Assembly: GCA_937927195.1 (NCBI GenBank)
Contig: CALBCY010000039.1
Span: 1 to 42,024 of the forward strand
Length of the DNA stretch: 42,024 nucleotides
Source of the DNA: an uncultured Chitinophagales bacterium
Lineage (GTDB): Bacteria; Bacteroidota; Bacteroidia; Chitinophagales; UBA2359
Reading direction: 5' to 3'
Part shown: positions 17,325 to 25,000 of the stretch, piece by piece
Layout: each line of letters begins with the position of its first letter
How positions within the stretch are numbered: position 1 is the stretch's first letter
Program-made: the position numbers and the translations under genes
The notes under the pieces: model-generated
Database searches by the model: none
The model's input: only the letters and a program-made list of their open reading frames with translations
Told to the model about the DNA's origin: nothing

Positions 17325-17366
17325 AAAATGGGATCTAGAAAATTATTTTTTTTGATCCCATTTTTT
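17325..17366 (+). terminator. Intrinsic terminator after pdhB
   Basis: AAAATGGGATC (17325-17335) pairs perfectly with GATCCCATTTT (17354-17364), giving an 11-bp stem around an 18-base AT-rich loop, and more T residues follow. It lies 53 bases after the pdhB stop codon. The A-run before the stem would let it act in both directions. Confidence 0.8.
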
Positions 17367-17530
17367 ATTGCTTTAATAGGTGTAAATGAAATTTAAAATA
17401 GAAGTGTATTGTCTTGAGTAAAGTGAAGTCTTATGCTTGATTTTTTCATTCATGCAGCCAATTAGTAAAGAGTGTGAACGTGTATATTGTAAATGCAGAT
17501 AATAAAGATAGGCCAGATGCTATAGACTTG

Positions 17531-17723
17531 TAGAGACAATTCACGAACTGTCTCTGTACGAAGCGATTAGGCGAAAAATTCAGCGATAGATCCACCACCG
17601 CTCGCATCAGTGAACCTAAAAATACAAACGAAGCCAAAAGGTGCCGTCCCAAAAGCATGAGCCGCACTGGCGCACCAGCGGTCGAAGGGATTGCTGCCTC
17701 CTAATACCCAATACAAGCGAGCC
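17531..17723. repeat. GC-rich structured intergenic element
   Basis: It begins with a near-perfect palindrome, AGAGACA (17532-17538) and TGTCTCT (17549-17555), whose inner bases TTC and GAA also pair. Further on, CCG..CTGG-CGCA-CCAG-CGG (17662-17681) forms a second strong hairpin. The base composition is clearly richer in G and C than the flanks. It abuts the stop codon of the lrp-like gene at 17724. This looks like a dispersed intergenic element rather than a gene, but a second copy is not visible in this window. Confidence 0.5.
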
Positions 17724-18197
17724 TCAAAGAATCTCTCCAACCAACTGATCTTTGCTATTGATAAACTCCTCAAAGGAAACCATGCTCTCGGTTCTTGCAA
17801 CTCCACGAATAGAATGTATTTTTTCAATCAACCTTTGAGCATCTTTGGAATTTCGAGCCCTTAATTTACAAAATAAATTAAACTGACCTGTTGTGATATG
17901 AGCGACTGTTATCTGAGGAATTTTTTTTAACTCTTTACATATAAATGAAAGGTCGGAGCCATTCGTGGAATAAATTCCAATAAAGCATATGAACCCAAAA
18001 CCTAAAATTTCGTAATCGACAACAATGGAGGTTTTTTTTATAATACCACGGCGTTCCAACTTCTTTACTCTCTGGTGAATTGTTCCATGCGAAACACCCA
18101 ATACTTTAGCCATTTCCATATAGGATGCTTTCCCATTTTTAACCAGCATTTTCAGGATTTCCTTGTCTGTTTTATCAATCTTAAAAATTGCCCCCAT
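17724..18197 (-). CDS. Lrp/AsnC-family transcriptional regulator
   Basis: A 157-residue regulator of the feast/famine family. The N-terminal winged helix-turn-helix (about residues 8-60) reads IDKTDKEILKMLVKNGKASYMEMAKVLGVSHGTIHQRVKKLERRGIIK, with the typical AsnC-like recognition segment. The C-terminal RAM/AsnC ligand domain (about 65-145) includes FICFIGIYS, a PQITVAHITTGQFNLFCKL strand and a final STSVSFEE-like strand (here TESMVSFEEFI). Members bind DNA as dimers to octamers and usually respond to amino acids; the effector here is unknown. Two AT-rich dyads upstream (18213-18225 and 18242-18258) would suit autoregulation. The gene is divergent from aconitase, with 499 bp between the start codons. 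Confidence 0.93.
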   Translation of the reverse strand: MGAIFKIDKTDKEILKMLVKNGKASYMEMAKVLGVSHGTIHQRVKKLERRGIIKKTSIVVDYEILGFGFICFIGIYSTNGSDLSFICKELKKIPQITVAHITTGQFNLFCKLRARNSKDAQRLIEKIHSIRGVARTESMVSFEEFINSKDQLVGEIL

Positions 18198-18212
18198 TCT
18201 GTGTTAAATTTT

Positions 18213-18258
18213 TATAATAATTATAGAAATATGCCTATAAATCTATACAAAATATAGA
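18213..18258. promoter_or_regulatory. Paired dyads upstream of the lrp-like gene, candidate operator
   Basis: Two inverted repeats, TATAAT-A-ATTATA and TCTATA-CAAAA-TATAGA, have centres about 31 bp apart, close to three helical turns. They lie 16-61 bases upstream of the regulator's start codon. Lrp-family proteins bind 15-17 bp AT-centred dyads on one face of DNA, so autoregulation is a reasonable inference. Confidence 0.35.
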
Positions 18259-18558
18259 AAATTCAACAAAGTTGTATATATGTCTTGCATAAATGTATCT
18301 TTTTTATTTAAATTTGTCTAGAATTAGTGAGCAACTGTGAAAATATCACCTTGGTTTTAGATAAAAATTGGCTTATAGCCAATTGTATAACCACTTGATT
18401 GAATTATCTCATGCGAATTGCTTTGTAAGAATTGTCCTAGCTGTATTTTGAACTTTCAGAAATTGAAAATTGTTAAAAAACATTGAATTATTTGTGCTAT
18501 TCCGTGTAATGATAAGTTTGAAGTATTAAGGGGCAAACTTAAAAAGCTTTTGTATTAG

Positions 18559-18591
18559 GACTGTTTTTAGACTGTTTTTGGATTGTCCTTG
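18559..18591 (+). repeat. Three tandem 11-bp repeats upstream of aconitase
   Basis: GACTGTTTTTA, GACTGTTTTTG and GATTGTCCTTG follow each other without gaps. The 11-bp period is one helical turn, so the three GAyTGT motifs face the same side of the DNA. They end 61 bases before the -7 element. Confidence 0.6.
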
Positions 18592-18652
18592 GAACATGCA
18601 ATTGATTCATTTTTATTTTGTTGTGAAGCTGAAATAGAAACTTGCAATTGCT

Positions 18653-18660
18653 TATCTTCG
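18653..18660 (+). promoter_or_regulatory. Candidate -7 promoter element for aconitase
   Basis: TATCTTCG, one mismatch from TAnnTTTG, 36 bases before the ATG. TTTTG at 18616-18620 is somewhat too far upstream to be a standard -33. Confidence 0.4.
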
Positions 18661-18696
18661 TATCACTTTTAAAAGAAACTATTCAAAATAATAACT

Positions 18697-20964
18697 ATGG
18701 TATTTGATATAGACATGATCAAAAAGGCCTATTCAGAAATGGGCGAAAAAATCAAAAAGGCCAAAAAGGTTTTAGGCAGACCAATGACTTTAACAGAGAA
18801 AATTTTATACTCACATTTGTATAAAACTACTCCTCTGAAAGTTTACAAGAGAAAAAAGGACTACGTAGATTTTGCACCTGACAGGGTTGCAATGCAAGAT
18901 GCAACTGCACAAATGGCATTGTTGCAATTTATGCAGTCAGGAAAGCCTAAAGTTGCAGTTCCTTCAACGACACACTGTGATCACCTTATTTTAGCAAAAA
19001 CTGGAGCTAAGAAAGATTTAGCAGAAGCGCTAGGGGTCAATAAAGAGGTTTATGACTTTTTGGCTTCAGTATCAAATAAATATGGAATTGGATTTTGGAA
19101 GCCAGGAGCTGGAATCATTCACCAAGTAGTATTGGAAAATTATGCTTTTCCTGGTGGAATGATGATCGGGACTGATTCTCACACAGTTAATGCTGGTGGT
19201 CTTGGTATGGTTGCCATTGGAGTTGGTGGTGCAGATGCAGTTGATGTTATGGCTGGAATGGCTTGGGAATTAGCAATGCCTAAGGTAATTGGAGTTCATT
19301 TAACTGGTAAAATGAGTGGTTGGACTTCACCAAAAGATGTTATTCTTAAAGTTGCTGGATATTTGACTGCTAAAGGTGGAACAGGCGCGATTTTGGAATA
19401 TTATGGTAAAGGAGCAGAAAGCATTTCATGTACAGGAAAAGGAACAATTTGTAACATGGGGGCTGAAATTGGAGCAACTACTTCGATTTTCGGCTACGAT
19501 GAGTCAATGCGTCGTTACCTTAAAGCAACAGGAAGAGAAGAAGTTGTAAAAGCTGCTGATTCAGTAAAGAGTCATCTGGTTGGAGACCCTGAAGTGTATA
19601 AAAATCCAGTACAATACTTTGATCAAATTCTTGAAATTAATCTAGACATTCTTGAGCCACATATCAATGGTCCATATACTCCAGACAGAGCAACACCAAT
19701 ATCAAGGTTCGCTGAAGAAGTAGAAAAGAATGGATGGCCTGCAAAACTAGAAGTTGGTTTGATTGGTTCTTGCACAAACTCTTCTTATGAAGATTTAGAC
19801 AGAGCCGCTTCACTTGCTCAAGCAGCACTTGATCATGGATTAAAGGCAAAGTCAGAATTCACTATAACACCTGGTTCTGAGTTGGTTAGGTACACGGTTG
19901 AAAGAGACGGACAGTTGGATGTTTTTGAAAAAATTGGTGGAGTTGTTCTTGCCAACGCATGTGGACCTTGCATCGGTCAATGGGCAAGACATTCGGATGA
20001 TCCAGATAAAAAGAATTCAATCATAACTTCTTTCAACAGAAACTTCTCGAAAAGAAACGATGGAAATCCTAATACACATTCATTCGTAGCTTCTCCTGAA
20101 ATAGTAACTGCAATGGCAATTGCAGGAGACATGAAATTCAATCCAATGAGAGATACATTGGTGAATGATAAAGGTGAAAAAGTAAGACTACCCGAGCCAA
20201 AAGGGGAGGAATTGCCTTCTAAAGGATTTGATGTTGAGGATGCAGGTTTTATTGCTCCAGCAAAGGATGGTAGTAATATTCAGGTCAGCGTCAACCCAAG
20301 TTCAAAAAGAATTCAGATTCTTACGCCTTTCAAAGCATGGGAAGGATCTGATTTAACAGGCTTAAAATTATTATTAAAAGCAAAAGGTAAGTGTACTACT
20401 GACCACATTTCAATGGCAGGGCCATGGTTGAGGTTCAGAGGTCATTTGGACAATATTTCTGACAATTGTTACACAGGCGCAATTAACTTCTTTAATGATA
20501 AGCCAAATTCCGCTTTAAACCAATTGAATAAAAAATATGAAGGCATTCCTGATATTGCCAGACAGTACAAGGCTAAGGGAATAGGGTCAGTTGTTTTTGG
20601 TGAAGAAAACTTAGGAGAAGGTTCTTCTAGAGAACATGCTGCTATGGAACCTAGGTTTTTAGGAGTAAGAGCGGTTATCGTGAAATCTTTTGCTAGAATT
20701 CATGAAACCAACCTAAAGAAGCAAGGAATGCTAGCACTTACTTTCGTCAACAAAGCTGACTACAATAAGGTGAAAGAAGACGATACTGTAGACATTCTTG
20801 GATTAGAGAGTTTTGCGGAGAATCAGCCTTTGACAATCAAGTTGAACCATTCTAATGGTAAATCTGAAACATTCAAGGTTAACCATACTTTTAATACTGC
20901 ACAAATCGAATGGTTCAAGGCAGGTAGTGCTTTGAACTTGATTAGAAAGCAAAACAAAGGCTAA
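18697..20964 (+). CDS. acn: Aconitate hydratase
   Basis: TCA-cycle enzyme interconverting citrate and isocitrate through cis-aconitate with a [4Fe-4S] cluster. The 755-residue product is of the mitochondrial-aconitase type. The three cluster cysteines are Cys359 in [10 protein letters not shown] and Cys422/Cys425 in [10 protein letters not shown], numbering nearly identical to the mammalian enzyme. The substrate-contacting motifs [19 protein letters not shown] and, in the C-terminal swivel domain, [20 protein letters not shown] are intact. There is no sign of fusion or truncation. It is a single-gene unit with its own candidate promoter, an 11-bp repeat cluster upstream and a very strong terminator at 21009. 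The divergent Lrp-like regulator is a possible but unproven controller. Confidence 0.97.
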   Translation: MVFDIDMIKKAYSEMGEKIKKAKKVLGRPMTLTEKILYSHLYKTTPLKVYKRKKDYVDFAPDRVAMQDATAQMALLQFMQSGKPKVAVPSTTHCDHLILAKTGAKKDLAEALGVNKEVYDFLASVSNKYGIGFWKPGAGIIHQVVLENYAFPGGMMIGTDSHTVNAGGLGMVAIGVGGADAVDVMAGMAWELAMPKVIGVHLTGKMSGWTSPKDVILKVAGYLTAKGGTGAILEYYGKGAESISCTGKGTICNMGAEIGATTSIFGYDESMRRYLKATGREEVVKAADSVKSHLVGDPEVYKNPVQYFDQILEINLDILEPHINGPYTPDRATPISRFAEEVEKNGWPAKLEVGLIGSCTNSSYEDLDRAASLAQAALDHGLKAKSEFTITPGSELVRYTVERDGQLDVFEKIGGVVLANACGPCIGQWARHSDDPDKKNSIITSFNRNFSKRNDGNPNTHSFVASPEIVTAMAIAGDMKFNPMRDTLVNDKGEKVRLPEPKGEELPSKGFDVEDAGFIAPAKDGSNIQVSVNPSSKRIQILTPFKAWEGSDLTGLKLLLKAKGKCTTDHISMAGPWLRFRGHLDNISDNCYTGAINFFNDKPNSALNQLNKKYEGIPDIARQYKAKGIGSVVFGEENLGEGSSREHAAMEPRFLGVRAVIVKSFARIHETNLKKQGMLALTFVNKADYNKVKEDDTVDILGLESFAENQPLTIKLNHSNGKSETFKVNHTFNTAQIEWFKAGSALNLIRKQNKG

Positions 20965-21008
20965 ACAGCACTTTTGCTTGTAGATTTCTTGAAAATTACA
21001 ATTTTAAA

Positions 21009-21052
21009 GACCGATAATCCAAAATTTTTTTTGGATTATCGGTCTTTTTTTT
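21009..21052 (+). terminator. Strong intrinsic terminator after aconitase
   Basis: A 16-bp perfect inverted repeat, GACCGATAATCCAAAA (21009-21024) with its complement (21029-21044), four-base TTTT loop, followed by eight T residues. It lies 44 bases after the stop codon. The upstream A-rich stretch is weaker, so it works mainly on the plus strand. Confidence 0.95.
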
Positions 21053-21088
21053 CGCCTTCTATCTGATAATCAATTAGCTATATTCAAG

Positions 21089-21283
21089 CTACATATATAG
21101 CTCAGATTTATTTTTCCCAATTTTGGAATAATTAAAATTTTTGTACCAACTTTGTGCTTTGAATTGCGCCCACTTAAACCAATTTGCATAATAACTCCCT
21201 GAACTATTGGAATACTGTCCGAGGTTTCCTCCTCCGTTTACTTTGGACAATTGAATATTTTTTTTGATCAGTTTACTGATCAA
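21089..21283 (-). CDS. Doubtful small ORF with a double-glycine-like leader
   Basis: An open frame of 64 codons whose product begins MISKLIKKNIQLSKVNGGG and continues with a Gly/Ser/Tyr/Trp/Lys-rich sequence (for example YYANWFKWAQFKAQSWY). The LSKVNGG stretch resembles the double-glycine cleavage signal of peptides exported by C39-peptidase ABC transporters. Against it: the only start available is TTG, a stop lies four codons upstream, the start overlaps a perfect palindrome, and no transporter or maturation gene is nearby. It could be a remnant or chance. It is convergent with aconitase. Confidence 0.2.
   Translation of the reverse strand: MISKLIKKNIQLSKVNGGGNLGQYSNSSGSYYANWFKWAQFKAQSWYKNFNYSKIGKNKSELYM
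21264..21283. repeat. Perfect palindromic hairpin
   Basis: TTGATCAG-TTTA-CTGATCAA, an 8-bp perfect stem with a 4-base loop. No T-run follows it on either strand (the T-run precedes it on the plus strand), so it is not a standard terminator; it could be an operator. Confidence 0.5.
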
Positions 21284-22004
21284 TCTATTTGTTTAATATG
21301 TTATTTATATCATTAAAGTATTAAAAATTTTCCTGTTTTAAGCTTCGAAATGGACTTAAAATTTTGATTTTGATTGAGTTATAATTTGATCAAAATCATC
21401 ATTTTACCGCAATTATATGTGGGTTTTAGAAAGTTTTCGGGTTGTCTTAAAAAGTGTACTACAAAAAATCAATATTGTATGTTTTTTTGGAATTAACACT
21501 TGTTAAGCAAAAATGAGTGGAATTAGGAATATTTTTTTGAATGGAATTTTCGGATGTATTTGATTGAAATACAGGGAGATATGGATAGAAGTAATTTAAT
21601 GCTAACAGATTGACTGTGATTGGTATTAAATTTGCTTCTAAGCAGTTAATGGTCGCTATTATTTACGGATAAATAGAGGCAAGGTTTCAAGAATTTAATT
21701 TTTTTTTTAAAATAGTTATTATAGAAAAACGATTACTCAGCTAAATAAGAATAAAACGCGCCACTTCCTTCAGGAATCATTCTTAATAATTTAAAGCTGC
21801 TCTTTCTAAAAAAAACTATTTGATATTTTTTACAAAATATTAATAAGCTATGGGAAACAACAACAAAATGAAAATAACAAGTCGAACTACTAACAAAGTA
21901 TTTAACTACTAATATTTGTTGATGCGCCACTAATTAGACGGTTATCCTCCTCCCCTTCATAACCTCTATTGCAATCACCATTATTTATAATTATTAAATA
22001 ACCC

Positions 22005-22067
22005 CGGTCTGCATATTTATGCAACGACCGAAATAAATAAATCATATTATATAATTAATCATATTAT
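22005..22067 (+). promoter_or_regulatory. Structured AT-rich leader of the giant gene
   Basis: A two-part hairpin CGGTC-T-GCAT-ATTT-ATGC-AAC-GACCG (22005-22030) is followed by two copies of AATCATATTAT (22040-22050 and 22057-22067), then an A/T tract up to the ATG at 22088. The hairpin is the only G/C-containing island in the last 90 bases. If transcription starts upstream (a near-match TAATATTTG lies at 21910-21918), this would be in the 5' untranslated region. Confidence 0.4.
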
Positions 22068-22087
22068 TATTTAAATAAAAAACATTT

Positions 22088-25000
22088 ATGACAAACAATT
22101 ACTATGTCAGAAATGGCGATTCTTGGTCAAGCAAGATATTGTCTTTTCTGTGTTGTTGCGTCTTAGGAACAACAACGAAGAAAGGTCTTAAGCGTCTCGG
22201 AACGATGGCGTGTTTAGGCCTTGTGTTTGCAATGTTAGTACCAGTCGCCCAGGCAGATGCTCAGGTAACTGGTACTGTGTACCGAGACTTCGGTAGCGAT
22301 GGAACCCAGAATGGGGGAGACGTCGGAGTCCAAGGTATTACGGTTTCTGCAGTTGATGCCAGTGGCAACACTGGAACTGCAGTAACGGATTTTAACGGAA
22401 ACTATTCCGTTAATATTCCAGGTTGTACTGGGCAAGTAAGATTAAAGCTAGAGCTTGATTCTTACAACAATGCTCAGGCCAATGCAGCTAACACATTATT
22501 TGATTCGTTTTCCGGTAGTGGTTCTTCCACATCGGTTACTTTCGTTTCATGTAATGGATCCAATGACTTCGGGGTATCTACTCCAGAAGATTATTGTGAA
22601 TCTGCTCCAAGATTAGTTGTTCCTTGTTATGTTAACGGGGATCCTCTTGGTGCATGTGCTGATGACCCAGCCACTGGTGCTGGTGATCCTGCTGCAATGG
22701 TTGCTTTTGATTATTCTGCTTCAGGTGGAGGTGCCAATTATGACAACTATCCTCCAACTGCAGGTTCAGGTGGTTTACCAGACATGCTTACTCAAGCAAA
22801 AGAGACTGGTGCTACTTGGGGTGTTGCTTATGATGAAGCAACTGGAGGAGTTTTCACTTCTACAGTAATCAAAAGACACAACGGTTTTGGTCCACTTGGT
22901 ATTGGTGGTATCTATTATGTTACCGGTGGTAACGGTGGTGCAACTGCTTCTCAAAATTATTTTGATGTTGGAGCTTGTACTAACTTAGGTGCTGTTAACC
23001 GTGCTGATTTGGATTGTAATCGTAGTCAACCAAACAATGATATCGATGGTTACACTGAAACTGGTAGAAAAGGTCTTGGAGATATTGACATCTCTACTGA
23101 TGGTACAGAATTGTACACAGTTAACCTTAACACCAATCAGTTAATCAAAATTGATATCAGAAATCAACAAGACGGAAACTTGCTTTCTCCAACTTGTGCC
23201 AATGTAACTACTTACGCTATCCCTAACCCATGTGGAGGTTCCAATACCCACCCATGGGCTGTACAATATTACAGAGATAGAGTGTTTGTTGGTGCTGTTT
23301 GTGATGATGCTTCTACTGCTTACGTTTGGGAATTCAACCCAGCTAACGGTGGATTTACTCAAATCATCAATTATGCACTTGATTACCCAAATAAGGGTTG
23401 TGGTGCTGCAAACGGTAACGGTGGTGCTGGAGACGGTTGTACTTGGTTCCCATGGTGTGATACCTTCTGTGATGAAAATCCAGGAGGATTTGTGCTTTAT
23501 GCACAGCCAATGTTGACTGACATCGAATTTGATGGTTATGGCAACTTAATTATGGGATTCTCTGATCGTACTGGTTTCCAAACTGGTTATGCAAATACAT
23601 TTAATGGTCAGTTGAGATCAGGTTTGGTTTCAGGTGATGTTCGTTTCTTCTACAATAACAATGGTACTTTCCTTGCTGAAAGCAATGGTAACCTTGTTGA
23701 TGGCGGTGGAAACGTTGTATTAACTGGTGCTAATCCAGGTGGTAATGAAGGAACTGAATTCTTTGATGACGACGGATGTTGTGATCACGAAGAAATTTCT
23801 GTCGGTGGTCTTGCTGTAAACCTAACAGCTGGAGACCTTCTAATGACAGGAGTTGATAACGTGGACAACTTGATCTGGGCAGGTGGTGTATCTTGGTTAG
23901 ATTTAACAGATGGTTCAAAAGATGATGCTTATAACGTATTCTACAATGGTGACAATGTTGCTTTTGCTGGTAAGTCTATTGGTATCGGTGACATCGAAAC
24001 ACTTTGTGGACGTGCTCCTATTGAGGTAGGTAACTACGTTTGGAATGATGCAAATGGAAACGGTTTGCAAGATCCAGGTGAAGCTCCTTACTCAGGTGTA
24101 ACTGTTCAACTTTACAAAGATGGAGTTCAAGTTGGAACTACTACTACTAATGCTGATGGTGAATACTACTTCGAAGGTTTAATTCCTTTTATGGAATATA
24201 AAGTATGTATCCCTGCTGCTCAATTAAATGGTGGTCCTTTAGCTGGCCAGGAATTGACTGCTGCTAATGCTGGTGACGATCGTTTAGATTCTGATGCAGT
24301 TTTGGATAATGTTGGTGATGCTTCTATCACTTTCACAACTGGAAACTTTGGTGAAAACGATCACTCTCTTGACTTCGGTTTTGGAGATGCTCCACCTGCT
24401 GGTTGCCAAGCGTCTATTTCTACAGTAGATCCTACTTGTGGAGAATGTAATGGTGAAATTATCTTAGATGCTGCTGAAGCATTGAAAGATGGTGTTAACC
24501 AATGGTTCTTCGAATTCTGGGAAGGAACAGCTCCTGTAGGTGCTCCTGATAAATTGAATGCAACTTTATTCCCACCAGATGGCTTTGATCAACTTTGCCC
24601 TGGTGATTACTACATTCTTGTTACTGGTATTGCTGGTGACATTGAAGGATGTACTCAGGAATTCAATATTACTCTAAATGATGCTGGAAACAATTTCAAC
24701 CCACAAGTAACTGCTTCTGTAGATGCTGATTGTGGTGAAACAAATGGTTCTATCGCATTAAATGCTGGTGAGGCAGGAAACTATACTTACACTTTAAATC
24801 CTGGTAATGTTGTATTAACTGGTGGTCAAATTATCACTTTTGATAATCTTGGTGCTGGAAACTACACCATCGATGTTGAAAGTGATGAAGGATGTTTCGC
24901 AACTATTGAAAACATTATGTTAGCTGGACCAGATGCTCCAATGGTTACAATTACTTCTACTCCGGTAGGTTGTGATGGTAATGAAGGCTCATTGACTGCT

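Larger units (their letters stand above)
17273..17723. other. 451-bp region between convergent pdhB and lrp-like genes
   Basis: It holds the pdhB terminator (17325-17366), then about 160 bases of AT-rich DNA without recognisable genes, then a distinctly more GC-rich structured element (17531-17723). Open frames crossing it appear to be chance readings of that element. Confidence 0.6.
18198..18696. other. 499-bp divergent regulatory region between the lrp-like gene and aconitase
   Basis: No gene recognised. It contains AT-rich dyads TATAAT-A-ATTATA (18213-18225) and TCTATA-CAAAA-TATAGA (18242-18258), a hairpin AATTGGC-TTATA-GCCAATT (18366-18384), three 11-bp tandem repeats (18559-18591) and a -7 element (18653-18660). 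Confidence 0.6.
20965..22087. other. 1.1-kb region between aconitase and the giant adhesin gene
   Basis: It holds the aconitase terminator, one doubtful small minus-strand frame (21089-21283), a perfect palindrome (21264-21283), several hundred bases of AT-rich DNA in which I see no gene, and the structured leader of the giant gene (about 22005-22067). A minus-strand frame at 21733-21930 looks like chance: it has no start context and unremarkable composition. Confidence 0.6.

Noticed and set aside
17446-17827. Two overlapping minus-strand frames downstream of and overlapping the lrp-like gene
   Set aside because: They read through the GC-rich structured element and the 3' end of the regulator gene in another frame; no protein features, and compositions change at element borders.
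21264-21283. Palindrome as an intrinsic terminator
   Set aside because: The T-run precedes the stem on the plus strand and no T-run follows it on either strand.
21733-21930. 65-codon minus-strand frame
   Set aside because: Hydrophobic and Ser/Phe-rich reading of AT-rich DNA, no plausible promoter or start context, no recognisable features.
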